A stretch of 64,000 nucleotides of DNA from Moniliella sp. 'wahieum' (lineage: Eukaryota > Basidiomycota > Moniliellomycetes > Moniliellales > Moniliellaceae): NCBI GenBank assembly GCA_003971905.1, contig RSEE01000036.1, forward strand, positions 186,001-250,000. Direction: 5' to 3'. Positions 1 to 11,600 of this stretch are shown piece by piece. Numbering within the stretch: the stretch's first letter is position 1; the number at the start of each line of letters is the position of its first letter. The notes beneath the pieces are model-generated. The model saw nothing but the letters and a program-made list of their open reading frames with translations, was not told the origin of the DNA and did no database searches. The translations under genes were made by a program, and so were the position numbers.

Positions 1-17
1 AGTACACACCGTCCATC

Positions 18-2121
18 ATGTCCAAGTCCATCTGGCGTGCGCCCAAAGCGCAACACTTTGAACTCGTACACCGCTCCCAGCGCGACCCCCTCGCCAACGA
101 CCCTGATGCAGACCAGCGTGTTCTCGCTCCGCGCCAGCGTCCTAACGAGTTGCGCCGTAATAAGGGTACGGGGTTGACGCGCAGCCAACTTGAGCAAGCG
201 GGCGCTGGGTCGGGTCAGCGTGCCAATGTGGGTGAGGCGGCGCGCTATGGTGTCTACTATGACGATACCGACTATGACTACATGCAGCATCTCAAAACTG
301 TTGGCCAAGGGGGTGATCCCACCGAGGATGACGCCCCGGCGGGGCCGACCTTCTTACTCGAGGCCCCCAACAAGAACAAAGTCCCCAAACAGGCCCCGCT
401 GGCAACGGGCATCGCTTTCAAGGATGCCACCCCTCCATCATCTGTGGGAGAGCCTTCCTCGTCTAAGGGGCTTCAGCTTCCGCCTGAAGCCTTGCCGTCA
501 GCTCTAGAGTTGAACCAACCCTACCGTCATGCCCCCGGGACGAAGGAGGGGGAAGTGCATGGGTTGCAGCCTGGGATGAACGCTCACTTGCGCCAGACGC
601 TCGAAGCGCTCGAAGATGAGGCATTTGTGGAGGACGACCTGGAAGATGACTTTTTTGACGGGATTGTTCATGATGGCGCGCAGGATGGTGCTCAACCCGA
701 GTGGATGGAACACGCACCCGAAGGAGACGAGCGTCTCTGGATGGACACGGCCGATTTGATCAAGGCCAAAGCTGACCAGGGGGAGGAGATTGACGAGGAG
801 CAACTTTCCCTGACCGAGAGGGTCGCGCTCTTTAAGGCTGGAAGCCTACCAGGGGTGCAGCGGTCTACCTCCTCAGACGACGAGAACGATGACGAAGCGG
901 CAGACGATGTGGGGTCCCTGCCAGGACTCCCAACTGGCCGGAGGAGGGCACCACGAGCGGCTTCCTCAGCGGGAGGCTCCTCCTCTATATTCGGGGACGA
1001 AAAGAAGAAAAAGAAGCCTGGTGTGAAAGCTCGGTATGCGGCATCGCAGGCAGGCAAGTCCGCATTTAGCATGTCGAGCAGCGCGATGAGCCGAAACAAG
1101 GGTCTCTCTGAGGTCGACACTCGCTTCGATGCCATCCTACGGCAATATGGTCGTCTCAATACCGATGACGATGATGTGGCAGCGTTTGGTACTGGGGTGG
1201 ATGACGAAGATGATCAAGAAATTGCCATGGAAGCCGAAGCACGAGCGGAAGCGGAGGAAGCGGAGGAGGAAGAGGCTGCCGAAACGGAGATGTCTGAGGC
1301 CCAAAAGCAAGCCTTGGATCGGGCTATGAACGACTTTATGGAGCATTATGACGTCTATGGTGGGAAGCTGGCGCCAAAACTCGGTGTTCGTGGTACATCG
1401 GCGGCAGACAAGGTGGGATTGATCCGCGAGAGCCTGGGAGTGGCTCGCATGCCCGATGCGGCTGCTTGGGCTGCCGAGCAAGAAGCGTATGAGCAGAATC
1501 CCGACGCTGGCATGCCTGAAGTACGCATCATTGGCTCCAACCGTGAGAAGTGGGATGTGGAGACCATTCTTTCTACTCGAACCAACCTGGAGAACCACCC
1601 CCGAACGATCAGCGCGGCGAGCGTCACCATTGCGCCCACGAGCTCGTATGCTCCCACGACGTTGGCAAGCCAGCGCATTTCGTCCCGGGGTTTGCTTGCG
1701 CCAGATGTGGAGCCTAAAGTTAAAGTGGATCTTCGGACGGGGTTGTCCAAGGTGGTGGGGTACCAAAAACGGCGGGCGGGACCTTCGAGCTGTTCATCAG
1801 ACCAAATAAGTGTCCCTTCGGAGGCTAACGAAGATGGAGGGCCTGAAGAGGATGAAGGGGACGAAAGTGGAGCGGAGTCGGACGACACCATTGGCCCCAT
1901 TACCGGAGGGACCATCACGAGACCCAAAGGGGAGAGTGCCGAAGACAAGAAGGCACGCAAGCAAGCGGCCAAACAGGACAAGCAGCTACGCCGTCAACAA
2001 AAGGCAGCAACCAAACAGGCATTCAAATCGGAAGCCAAACGACAGGCGAACCTGCGGAGTGCTTCTGCTGCCAAGGCTGGAGATGTCTCTCGGCAGAGCG
2101 TGCGGGGCTTTGCGGCTCTAA
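18..2121 (+). CDS. LTV1: LTV1-like 40S ribosome assembly/export factor
   Basis: Seen: the N-terminus contains the motif HFELVHRSQRDPL at about residues 14-26, the hallmark of Ltv1. It is followed by a long acidic, disordered middle with E/D runs and a very basic lysine/arginine/glutamine-rich coiled C-terminus (about residues 630-690). Known: Ltv1 rides on pre-40S particles next to the small-subunit head proteins uS3/eS10 and is needed for late maturation and nuclear export. The start ATG at 18 is right at the conserved motif and close to the window edge, so the promoter is missing. The frame stays open to 2261, but the tail after about 2105 reads like non-coding sequence. Removing one G from the GGGG run at 2104-2107 gives a short end 'VRALRL' and a stop at 2119-2121, which I take as the real end. 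No intron is needed. The family assignment is confident; the exact stop is inferred. Confidence 0.88.
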
Positions 2122-3239
2122 GTGACATATTATTCCATCTCGGTCACTCGATTCCCGGGAGACGTCCCGTTTTTGTCCCCTTTTCATCGTTCCACTCTGT
2201 CCGCCGTGATGAAGGAAAATATAGGGGCCAACCTTCTTCCAATTTGGCGAAGCTTTCGTAGCTGTCGCCCATCTGTCACGGCACCTGCAATTGTTCGGAC
2301 TGCAATGATGCGTGTTGATGGCTGCAACCAGCCACGATGCACCCCAAAATGTCGCACCTTCGCATTGGACGGAGAGGTGGCTGCAGAGGAGCTCAGCCTG
2401 GCCTAGATTCAGTTTTCCTGGCCTCTGGCGATCCTGACATTAAGGCCCTTGACGTTGATGCCATTATCATTTCCTTTTACCCTACGATATCAATCAATTT
2501 CCCCCTCCTGCTGTCAAAATGGAGGGTAGGTGTGGAGCATGCCCTTTTGTGGGGATGGGGCATATATGAATTGCCGTGGAAATGGTTACGAAGATGCTGG
2601 ACTACTGAGGAGTGCGGGATGATGATGCATTTTGTGGAAGAGAGACGTTGGAAGACGGCGACTGATGTTTCTTGTTCCAGCAGAGGGATGGTTATGAGAG
2701 TAGGTGCCCCCCAAACGTATAAAACGTCACAATAGAGCAAGCGACGGGTGTCTCCAACATAGAGTGTTTTGGCTCTTGTGGGATCGAGAAACAAAAAATG
2801 AGGCAGCAGCGAATGGTTGATGAAGAAGGTGCTATAGATATGTATAAAGAGTAGTAGGAGGATACGGACCCCTTGCTACAACATGACACAATCCTTCTGC
2901 CTTTCTTTATGCTGCCTTCTTCGGGGTCAATTGAGCCGGGACAACCGGGCCACCACAGACATCAAGAGAGTACAAACTCAATCTCGCGAACGCTCTGGCT
3001 CAGTGACAAAACTTGATCCAGACAAGTGTGGCCCGTGATTGGTCAGGACCAGCACTCGCGTTGTTATCATAAGGGCCGGAAAGACTAGATAACGACTCTC
3101 CAAATGTCCCCGATTTGCGTCAGCTACTGGGAGCGAGAGCAGCGCAGGGTATCTCAACGTGGATGAGGTTGGTCGAGCGAAGCGTCCCCATATGAGCCGT
3201 ATACTGGCTGATACCCTCTACCACTTTCATATGCCACAG
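2122..3239. other. intergenic, convergent 3' ends
   Basis: This spacer lies between the 3' ends of LTV1 and the G-beta gene. Short open frames at 2337-2735 and 2477-2794 have no recognisable protein features. I see no repeat array of the kind found further right. Confidence 0.5.
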
Positions 3240-4481
3240 TTACGCTGCCCATACCTGCAGACGAGCATCCCACGAGCCCGTACAAAGCGCCTGTCCGTCG
3301 GGACTGACACCCAAACATGATACGCGGGTCTCATGACCTGAAAGCGTCCCTGCCCGCTCCACCTGTAGCGCATCCCATAGTTGCACCCGCGAGTCGTCAT
3401 GAGCCACTGCTAGCATGCGGCCCGAATGGGTAAACTCGAGCGATGTGACGGGTGTGGTGATGTTTGGGTGGCTATACTGGGCCAGCTCTCGGTCCGCGCG
3501 TAGATCAAAAAGCTTGCACGACGTATCTTCCGACCCCGTCGCAAACGCATTTCCATCTGGGAACATACAGACGGCGTTAATGTCCATCTCGTGGGCATGG
3601 AAGCTCCGCACTGCCCCCTTGAAACTATCGACTCGGGTGTCCCACAGCTTAGCATAGCCATCACATGCACCCGAGAGGAAGATGGAACGGTTGGTAGGAC
3701 TGAGAGCAAGGCCCATCACATCGGCTGAATGTTCCAAATATTCGGCTTTTGGTCGACCTGTTTCCACATCCCAGAGTATGCAGCTCTGGTCGCCAGACGA
3801 CGTGACCATTTCCCGATCCGAAATGAAGCGGCAGTGGGACATGAACGCTGAATGGCCAACCAGCTCCTGGGCTGGTTGGGCTGCGTACGCCATGGACCCT
3901 GCTAATTCCGATACGGGGTCGTCGACACTAGGCAAACGGAAGATGTAACACACGTTCTCTAGGCCCCCCGTGGCCACGAGCCGTCCTGAAGGGGAATAAG
4001 CACAGTCCATAACCCATTGGAAATGAAGAGGCAACGCATGGACTTTATTGCCGGTATATGCGTCCCAGACCAGCAGTTTCCCGTCCTGCCCGACGGACAC
4101 GAGGTGTTGCGAGTCGGCCGCCCATTGGAGAGCGTATACTTTGGCAAGATGCCCCTTGAGGGTACGACGGACGCGCAGCTGGGCGGTGCGCGGAAGAGGT
4201 GGAACAGTGCCTTGGCTGACGGAACGAAGCGTGGTATCAGCAAGTGCGTCTCTTTGCTGGACGACCTGAGCTTTGAGGCCCTCCGCAGTGCGACGAGCAT
4301 CGGCAATGAGGCGTTGGAGCTGTTCAGCCTGTTGAGCCTGTTGAGCAAGTGCAGCTGGGGCGAGCGGAACAGTGCCTGCGCTGCGGCCCTGGACAGGGAG
4401 TGCCTTGTGAGGCGGAAGGAGACGATTGGAGGAAGAGGAGCTGTCGGTGCGGTGGACGATGGGGGTGAGAGGGTAGCTCAT
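3240..4481 (-). CDS. heterotrimeric G-protein beta subunit (7 WD repeats)
   Basis: Seen: an N-terminal coiled coil (AEQLQRLIADARR...) leads into the G-beta signature RRTLKGHLAKVYALQW, then DGKLLVWDAYTGNKVHALPL and seven WD blades ending in GSWDARLQVWAA. Known: G-beta pairs with a G-gamma and sits at the plasma membrane under pheromone or nutrient receptors; fungal examples are Ste4 and Bpp1. The whole coding region is a single uninterrupted frame, which is rare in this window. I chose the ATG at 4481 (MSYPLTP), giving about 413 residues; the frame is open to 4604 with a less likely upstream start. Either way it carries about 50 residues before the usual start point of animal G-beta (340 aa), rich in Ser/Pro. 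Between blades 2 and 3 there is a short insertion (VDDPVSELAGSMAYAA). Confidence 0.9.
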   Translation of the reverse strand: MSYPLTPIVHRTDSSSSSNRLLPPHKALPVQGRSAGTVPLAPAALAQQAQQAEQLQRLIADARRTAEGLKAQVVQQRDALADTTLRSVSQGTVPPLPRTAQLRVRRTLKGHLAKVYALQWAADSQHLVSVGQDGKLLVWDAYTGNKVHALPLHFQWVMDCAYSPSGRLVATGGLENVCYIFRLPSVDDPVSELAGSMAYAAQPAQELVGHSAFMSHCRFISDREMVTSSGDQSCILWDVETGRPKAEYLEHSADVMGLALSPTNRSIFLSGACDGYAKLWDTRVDSFKGAVRSFHAHEMDINAVCMFPDGNAFATGSEDTSCKLFDLRADRELAQYSHPNITTPVTSLEFTHSGRMLAVAHDDSRVQLWDALQVERAGTLSGHETRVSCLGVSPDGQALCTGSWDARLQVWAA

Positions 4482-4807
4482 GGCCAAAGGAAGGAGGAGG
4501 GGGGGCGGACTGTGCCTCACAGTGGGGGCGATAGATGGCGGCAATGGAAGAGAAGAGGAGAATCGAGACGATGGACTCGCCGCGGTCGGCAGAAGCCGTC
4601 GCACTGTGGTACTACTAAGGAGGCGCGCGTGAGCGCTCTAAGGATCTGGACACTGGCGGCCTGCGAACGGGGCTCCATCGGAAGATGAAGCAGCGATTGT
4701 TCAGAGTTCCCAATAGTAGGCCCAATAAAGCAGAGGCGAAAGGCTGGCAAGCGGCTGGCAAGGCACAATGGGTGATACGTGATGTACATGGTACACGTTA
4801 TAGATAC

Positions 4808-4969
4808 GAGCAGCCTGCGCATGGCTTCTTCACCGACAGCTGGCATGGCGCCAGTGTACAAGAGAGGGTCTGCACCCTGGTCGTGTCCTGACACCTTTGC
4901 GTCGCGCAGAGAGGCTGTGGCGTCGTCCAGGAGACCTGGCGTATACGGCCGCTTCTTTTCACCAGCCAT
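4808..4969 (-). CDS. possible first exon of an unidentified small gene
   Basis: An ATG at 4969 opens 54 codons (MAGEKKRPYTPGLLDDATAS...) of balanced, protein-like composition, ending at a possible GTATCT donor at 4807. Downstream, the same frame degenerates into low-quality residues. A partner exon could lie between 4480 and 4760, overlapping the G-beta leader, but I cannot place it. No family is recognised. It may be a real short gene upstream of G-beta or a chance frame. Confidence 0.25.
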
Positions 4970-5311
4970 GGTCAAAACAAGGGACGGGCTTCTGTTGCCG
5001 CCAACTGGTATAATATCCTAATCGCCTCTCCCCCCACTGGCAGCACTAGTTGCATGCCACTAGTCACTGTGACTGTAATGCTCCCTTCGATCTTAGATCT
5101 ACGCCTCTTGTCCATCTGTGCTCGACGCACCACACCATCAACTCACGCAGCTGAAGAAACCCCGGGCGCCCGGATTCCTTGGCTGTGGGGGCACTTGGGT
5201 GTGGGAAGTGTGGCCCTGCGTCGCTTGCAGGCCGCCCTGGGCCAGGCGTCACCGGTCACCGGTCATACATCATGCAATTGAATCACGTGCAGACCGGCCC
5301 CTCCCCTGGGA

Positions 5312-5347
5312 GGCGGAATGGGGCCCAGAATATTTGACCATTCCGCC
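5312..5347. promoter_or_regulatory. inverted repeat in the TRP1 promoter
   Basis: GGCGGAATGG at 5312-5321 is repeated in inverse as CCATTCCGCC at 5338-5347 around a 16-nt AT-rich centre. The arms match perfectly over 10 bp. It could bind a dimeric Zn-cluster type regulator (inverted CGG-type half-sites); this is inference. Confidence 0.45.
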
Positions 5348-5407
5348 CTGCTTTGTGGCAAAGCAAGGCTCAGGCTGAGCCGCCTGGGACGGAGATGGAC
5401 TAGTGCG

Positions 5408-5413
5408 TGACTC
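5408..5413. promoter_or_regulatory. Gcn4/Cpc1-type site upstream of TRP1
   Basis: The sequence TGACTC lies about 90 bp before the presumed TRP1 start, preceded by CG. Known: Gcn4/Cpc1 bZIP activators bind TGACTC to induce amino-acid biosynthesis genes. The site is short and could be chance, but gene and distance fit. Confidence 0.4.
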
Positions 5414-5498
5414 GGCGAAGTGAAGAATCAAGCCCGGGCTCAGCCTTGCGTCCACCCACGCCCTGCTCCCACCCACCACCCGTCCCCAGCCTGCTCCC

Positions 5499-8012
5499 AT
5501 GAAGGGGCCATTCGCGTCCGAGTACATTCCCCCCATCATCCCCAGGGGCCGCCCCCGCGGAAGCGCGCGACGATGCGTCCTTGGCTGCGTTCCAGGGCAA
5601 GACGGTGTTGATCGACAACTACGACAGCTTCACCTACAACATTGTCGAGTACCTCACCGATCTCGGTGCCGACGTCATTGTCTTTCGCAACGACAAGGTC
5701 ACTGTCGCGCAGATCCAGCAGCTGGCGCCCCGCAACCTCGTCATCAGTCCCGGCCCAGGCCACCCGCTGAAAGACAGTGGGGTGTCGATGCCTGCCATCC
5801 TCCACTTTGCCGGCCAGATTCCCATCTTTGGGGTGTGCATGGGCCTGCAGACCATGTATGCCGCCTATGCGGGCGTGGTTGAGTTTGCCGGGAAATCGTG
5901 CATGGCAAGACATCGTTGGTGGAGCACGATGGCAAGGGCCTTTATGCCGGCCTGGACCCGCAGGGTGTGATTGGTACCCGGTACCATTCGCTCGCAGCCA
6001 ACATCCATACCCTGCCCCCCAGCTTGCTGTCACATCCAAGACAGCATCGGGGGTGGTGATGGGCATCCGTCACACCCCTGCCATGGAAGCCATCCAGTTC
6101 CACCCCGAGGGCATCCTCTCTCGCTTGGGCAAGGACATGATTGCCAACTTTCTTACGTGGCCTCCGGCACGTGGAAGGCTGCCCCCAGGCCCTCATCCTC
6201 CCTCAGGATGTGAACAAGAGCGAGCAGACGAGCACGGCAGAGATGACGATGAAGTCGCCCCAAGCATCGGAGCGGAGAGTGCTCGAACGAAGAGGGCGTT
6301 AGCGGCTGCCGTCACTTCTGCCTTGGCCACTGAGGATGCCGCCTTGGCCGCAGCCCAGGCCGCCAAGGAAGCTATCGTTCTCCCTCCCACCAAGGGCCCA
6401 GATGGCAAAACCATTCTGGAGCGCATCCATGTTCAACGAAAATTGGACATTGCTGCGGCCCAAGCTGTGCCGGGGCAAACGCTTGCTGAGCTCGAAGCGT
6501 CCATTGCGATGCACCTGGCACCTCCACTGGTGAGTGTGCTAGACCGTTGCGCACCCTCGTGCCCAAGGGCAGATCGCCGTCATGGCGGAGATGAAGCGGG
6601 CGAGCCCATCAAAGGGATTGATCGATCCCGAGGCGCATGCGGGCAAGCAGGCGTTTGCCTACGCCCAGGCGGAGCCAGCGTTGTGTCGGTGCTAACCGAG
6701 ACGCATTGGTTCAAAGGCACGCTGCAGGACCTTCGATTGGCCCGCGCCGCGGTGGAGGGGATGCGAGACCGCCCCGCTTTGCTGCGAAAAGCTTTGTGGT
6801 GGACAAGTACCAGATTGCCGAGGCGCGTTTGGCGGGGGCCGACACGGTGCTGTTGATTGTCGCCATGTTCCCCAACGCCAGCCCCGCTGGGGAAGGGGAC
6901 GCGGCGCTGAAATCGCTTTACGACTACAGTCTGTCACTGGGGATGGAACCGTTGGTGGAGGTCAACAATGCAGCTGAGATGGCCCGCGCGGTCCGGCTGG
7001 GGTCCAAACTGATTGGCGTCAACAACCGCAACCTGCACGACTTTAACGTTGACATGGGCACCACCAGTCGTCTTATCTCGGCGGCCCAAGCGGGACAGAA
7101 GGAAGCGCCGTTCATTGCCGCCTTGAGTGGCATCTCTTCGCGTGCCGACGTGCAAAAGTATGTGGAGGAAGGAGTGGAGGCGGTGCTAGTAGGCGAAGCA
7201 TGATGCGGGCCGACGACAAGAAGGCGTTTATGAACCACTTGATGGGCTTGCCCGCCAAACCTTCCGTTCCATCCAAGTCCCCCTTGGTCAAAGTCTGTGG
7301 ACTACGGGATGCCGCCTCGGCCCTGGTTGCCGCCCGAGGGGCTGACCTGCTCGGCTTGATCCTCGTTCCAGGGACGAAGCGGTCGATCAGCACGGAGCAA
7401 GCCAAAGAGATTATCCAGGCCGTTCGAGGAGAGCAGCGCACGGCACACACCGAAGGAGGCGATGCCCCCAACCCCTTTCGAATCGGTGGCCTGGTTTGAG
7501 GATACAGCGCACCACCTTCGTTCTGCACCGGCGCCGTGATAGTGGGTGTGTTCCGAAACCAGTCGTTGGAGGAGGTACGACGGGTGGCCGAGGAGCTGGA
7601 GTTGGATGTGGTGCAGCTGCATGGGTCTGTGGAGCAGGAGCCGCTGGAGTGGGCCCGCTCTTTGCCGGGCAAGCGGGTGATTCAAATGTTCTCGGTCCCG
7701 GCCGGAGCGACCGAGTTGGACCCGGCTCTGCAAGCCGCGTTCCATCCGACCTATCACCACCTTGCTGGTCTCGATGCCGGAGCAGGCGGGACGGGGCATT
7801 CGTTTGATTGGGCCGTGGCCCGGCGCTTGGCTGGGACCACCCCTTTCCTGCTTGCTGGTGGGCTGACGGCGGACAATGTGCAGGAGGCGGTCCAGGCCGC
7901 TGGGTCGGGCACGCTCATCGTCGACACTTCCTCTGGGGTAGAGACCGACGGGATCAAAGACCACAAGAAGATCGAAGCCTTTGTCGCTGCCGCTAGGGCT
8001 GCACGGGCTTGA
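5499..8012 (+). CDS. TRP1: trifunctional tryptophan biosynthesis protein (GATase / IGPS / PRAI)
   Basis: Seen, in order: a type-1 glutamine amidotransferase domain with [17 protein letters not shown] (from about 5605), nucleophile Cys in GVCMGLQ (codon 5836-5838) and catalytic HPE (6101-6109); a linker; indole-3-glycerol-phosphate synthase with [10 protein letters not shown] (6588-6617) and [10 protein letters not shown] (from about 7015); then phosphoribosylanthranilate isomerase with KVCGLRD (Cys codon 7296-7298) and LDAGAGGTG (from about 7770). Known: this fusion supplies the glutaminase subunit for TrpE and two later steps of tryptophan synthesis in the cytosol. The reading frame changes about eight times (for example near 5540, 5890, 6035, 6190, 6540, 6760, 7200, 7495). 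Several are clearly a lost base in a run, such as GGG for GGGG near 5893. All key residues survive, so I treat it as intact. The start at 5499 ([12 protein letters not shown]) is the best ATG but needs one shift to reach the GATase frame. Confidence 0.92.
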
Positions 8013-8649
8013 TTCCTACACAAGATTGCTGTCGGGAACGATACACGCCTTCCGAGTACTCGATTCATTTGTGGTATCACTTGAATCTTGTCCGACGCTG
8101 GAAAATGGATTCCTGATACATCAGTAACAAATGATTGGGGGAACAGCGTAGGATGAAGGGAACGAAGAGATTTCTAGACAACGTAGCGAGATGAACCGCG
8201 GACTATATATGCTGTGGGAGGCACGCTCATGCACACAGCTCTCATGGTGACTTTGGCATGAGGGCTCAACGAGAAACTGGAATGGTGACCAGCACTGAAG
8301 ACGAGACGAAATCGACTGAGGAAAACGTGTAAGGAAACTCATGGACCCGGACTACACCGGGGCAGGAATACAAGAGACTGATTCGTTGAGAACAATGAGA
8401 ACAATGAGCACCTACCGATGCACTAGGGAGATGAGCACGCATAGGAAGGAACAAAGCCACAGAAAAGAAGACTGGGGAGGAAGAGCGGGGGCACACATCG
8501 TACAGGGCAGGGTATAGGATAGAGACACAACCAACACAAAACACTCAACAAAAAAAGTAGGAAAAGAGGAGGGCGGTCTATTTTTCCGGATCCCGACAAA
8601 GCGCGAGCAGCGCGACCGAGCATGCCCGTCATCGTTTTTCGGTCCTGGC
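8013..8649. other. intergenic, convergent 3' ends
   Basis: This spacer lies between the TRP1 stop and the presumed 3' end of the next minus-strand gene. No repeat or RNA gene was seen. Confidence 0.4.
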
Positions 8650-11600
8650 TCAAGGCATGCGACACTTCCTGTGACGGGGAAGGTGCTGAGTCTTGGCCTG
8701 GGGGACCAAGATTGGGGGCGGGAAGAAGTGGGAGGGGGAAGAAGGCGAACGCCCACCTTGTGGGGCTGACGAATGAACAGAGGATGTCATGCTCGTTCTT
8801 GATTCTACGGCATGCGTACTGGACGGAGCAGGGACGGGGTGGAAGTGGTGCCAGCACTGGGGTACTGGTAGCCGATCCAAACAGTGAGGCCAATACGCGG
8901 TTCTGCACCGCCTGTCCCGCTCAATCTGGGCTCGGAGTGCCGCTTGTGGTACGCGCACTGTCGGCCCCACAGGTTGGGGAGGCGACGGGGGTTCCTCGGC
9001 CGATTCCAGCTGGGTCCAGGTGATGGGAGGCTCGGGCGGCGCAAGCGCTGGCCCATCCTCCGTAAGAGATGACAAGGAGGGAGAAGTACGGCCTGAGCCA
9101 GTCGTGCCCACGCGGGCATGAAATCGCATCCGGGTGGGATACTGTCGTGAGGTCCGTTGCGACGGGGAGGGAACCGCAGCTCGGAATCCGCTGGCCGATC
9201 CAGGACGTGAAGCGAAGCGACGCGGGTCGCTTAGTCCCCCCGTGCCGATCAAATCGGGAGAAGTGGTGATGGACCTCAAGTTCGCCAATTCAGTGGGCGA
9301 AACGGGGCTGGCACCCTTTTCGAACGGGGTGCGACCGGGAGCAAGCGCCACATCGGGGGAACAGGGTGTATTGGGGCCAGACCCAGGAGAGGCGTACGCT
9401 CGTTCGCCTGAGGCAACCGTCGAGTCGGACCAGCCAAACTCAGGCCACGGATGGAGCGCAAAGGGGAAGAGCGTGGAGTCGGGATAGTCTGGAAGAGGTT
9501 GGAGCGATGATGGCAGGAAGGGATCGTCGGTGGGGTGGAGCGGAGGGATCTGTCTGGATGAATGAAAGACCGGAGAAGAGGCCAATGAGCGCCTGAGTTC
9601 GTCCACTTTATCTTCGATGAGTGCTTAGCATCTGCCCATTGGAGGCGCGGGCAAGAAGATCTTCCAATACGGAGATCGTGTGTTGCATCGAGTGAAGGAA
9701 ACGTGGATCGCGTTCACGGCTGCTCACGTGGGACGGGTTGACTCTCCTAAGGGTACGACTCCATCTTCCTCTTCTTGAGAGGACGGAGAAACCAGGGTGT
9801 GAGTGAGGGCAGAAATACCGGCTGATGAGGGTGGGAGGGAAGCATGCTGCTGCAGTGGAGGGGCGATTGGGCTGGGTACGATTGTGCAAATCGTCAATCA
9901 TAGCGCGCTTCTTCACCATACGACTGTCTCCCTGAAGCTCACGCAAGGCCAAGTCGTTAAGGGAATATCGCCTCGGACGTCCACGAGGGGCAGCACGATA
10001 TCCCCAAGGATGGTTCGAGAGGGGAGGCTAGTCCCGGGATCTGCGGAAGCAGCAGAAGTTCCATCATGCCCTCTCTGCGCTCCTGCAGGTACAGCCTTAG
10101 AATCATCCTCCCAATCCGACGTTGCCACTCAGGCTCGTCTTGCTCCTCGACTCGCTGGGTAGAAAGGTCTGTAGACGAGGGAGCATCGCTGCGTCCCGAA
10201 GCACGGGAGCGGACACGGCGAGCTTCGTCGGGAGCTACCTCGTCCTCTGTACGGAATTGATACGAACTAGGTGGAGGGTGGGACGCGTGGGAGCGCGGTT
10301 TTCGGACCGTGGCTGACAACGACGCCGACGCTTGCGGTGGGAAAGCTGACTTCAAGGAGGCCGGGGTGAGGCTCATGTGTACTGTAGGGGTCCCGAGTAA
10401 TGCAGTGTCGAACGCGCCATCCTTCTCAGTGGTGGGGGAGGTTACGTTTCTGGGAGGTAGAAGGTTGGAAGAATGCAGAAGTGAGCTGGTCGAGCGAGGC
10501 GGAATGGGGCCAGGAACAAACTCGGCCAGCGAGGCCTGGGCATCCACGAAGGGTAGGTTGACTGAATCTGAGCAGGATCGTTGACGGGAATGGGCGCGCA
10601 TCTCTTGGAAGTTCCCCCTCAAGACAGAAAATGGTCGTTCTAAGGCCGATTCGGACCCCGCATTCGAGGTATGATGGGAAAGTGGGTGGGCAACGTCGAT
10701 AGGAGAGATTGTGGGGCACGTTTGAGTAGCAGTCGAGTTGCTTTGCGAGCCCTTGAGAGAGTGCGGTTCATCCCCAGCCCCCATGGAAGAATGATGCGAA
10801 GGGGGAAGAGATACGGGCGATATGCTGGGTAAGCCTGCACTTGCAGGCGCCGACCTAGTAACAGCCATGGGAACAGAGACGGACAAGTGCGTGCCCAGGG
10901 CAGTAGGATCTGTACCGGCAGTAGACGGAGGTAACACGGCAAGACTGGTCGGAAGTGACAAGGGTTCCAGTCCTAGAAGACTCCGTGACGAATCCAGAGC
11001 AAGAAAAATGGGCGCACACGCTTCCATGTTGGCCAATGCAGCGGCAAGATCTTGGACGCCTGCCGACTCGGCTCCGGCCAAATCGTTCTCAAACTCGTCT
11101 GATCCTTCGGAATCAGAGAGATGATCTGGGGTGGGCGGAGAGGCAAGCTCGGATCGCAAGAGGGCATGCTCTGTCATGGTCTGTCCCACCGCCTGGAGAA
11201 CAGCCTGGGCGAGAGCTTGGAGCACAGCCGATACGTACACACTTGTTTGCGGGGTAAGCTGCACAAAGGAATTGGGCGATGAGCCAATGGGGATGCGTGT
11301 GTCAGCAGGCGGGGCAGGCGGGTCCGAGGCGTTGGGCCGGTGGCGCTTGTGGGAACGAGCGGGAAGGGTGCAGTAATAGTATGCATGTTGACGGAGCTAA
11401 GGCGGTGGATATTGGTTAACGGAGGGAAACAATCAGATGATGGCGCAACGTACTTCGATGTAGGCAGCCACAGTGGGAAACGCGTCAGCACCATCCCAAC
11501 GGCTATAGGCGGCAAGGCCGAGGGGGGCGACACCGCGGGTGGTACGCAGGTGAGCCTCGTGAGCCTTGATTGCCATTTCGGCATCCGTCAGAATCTCGCG

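Larger units (their letters stand above)
4482..5498. other. intergenic / divergent promoter region of G-beta and TRP1
   Basis: This spacer separates the minus-strand G-beta gene from plus-strand TRP1. It contains a possible small exon (4808-4969, listed separately), an E-box-like CACGTG at 5284-5289, an inverted repeat at 5312-5347 and a TGACTC at 5408-5413. Confidence 0.5.

Noticed and set aside
5499-8012. TRP1 as a genuine pseudogene
   Set aside because: All catalytic motifs of three domains survive and the same indel pattern hits essential ribosomal protein genes, so sequencing error explains it better.
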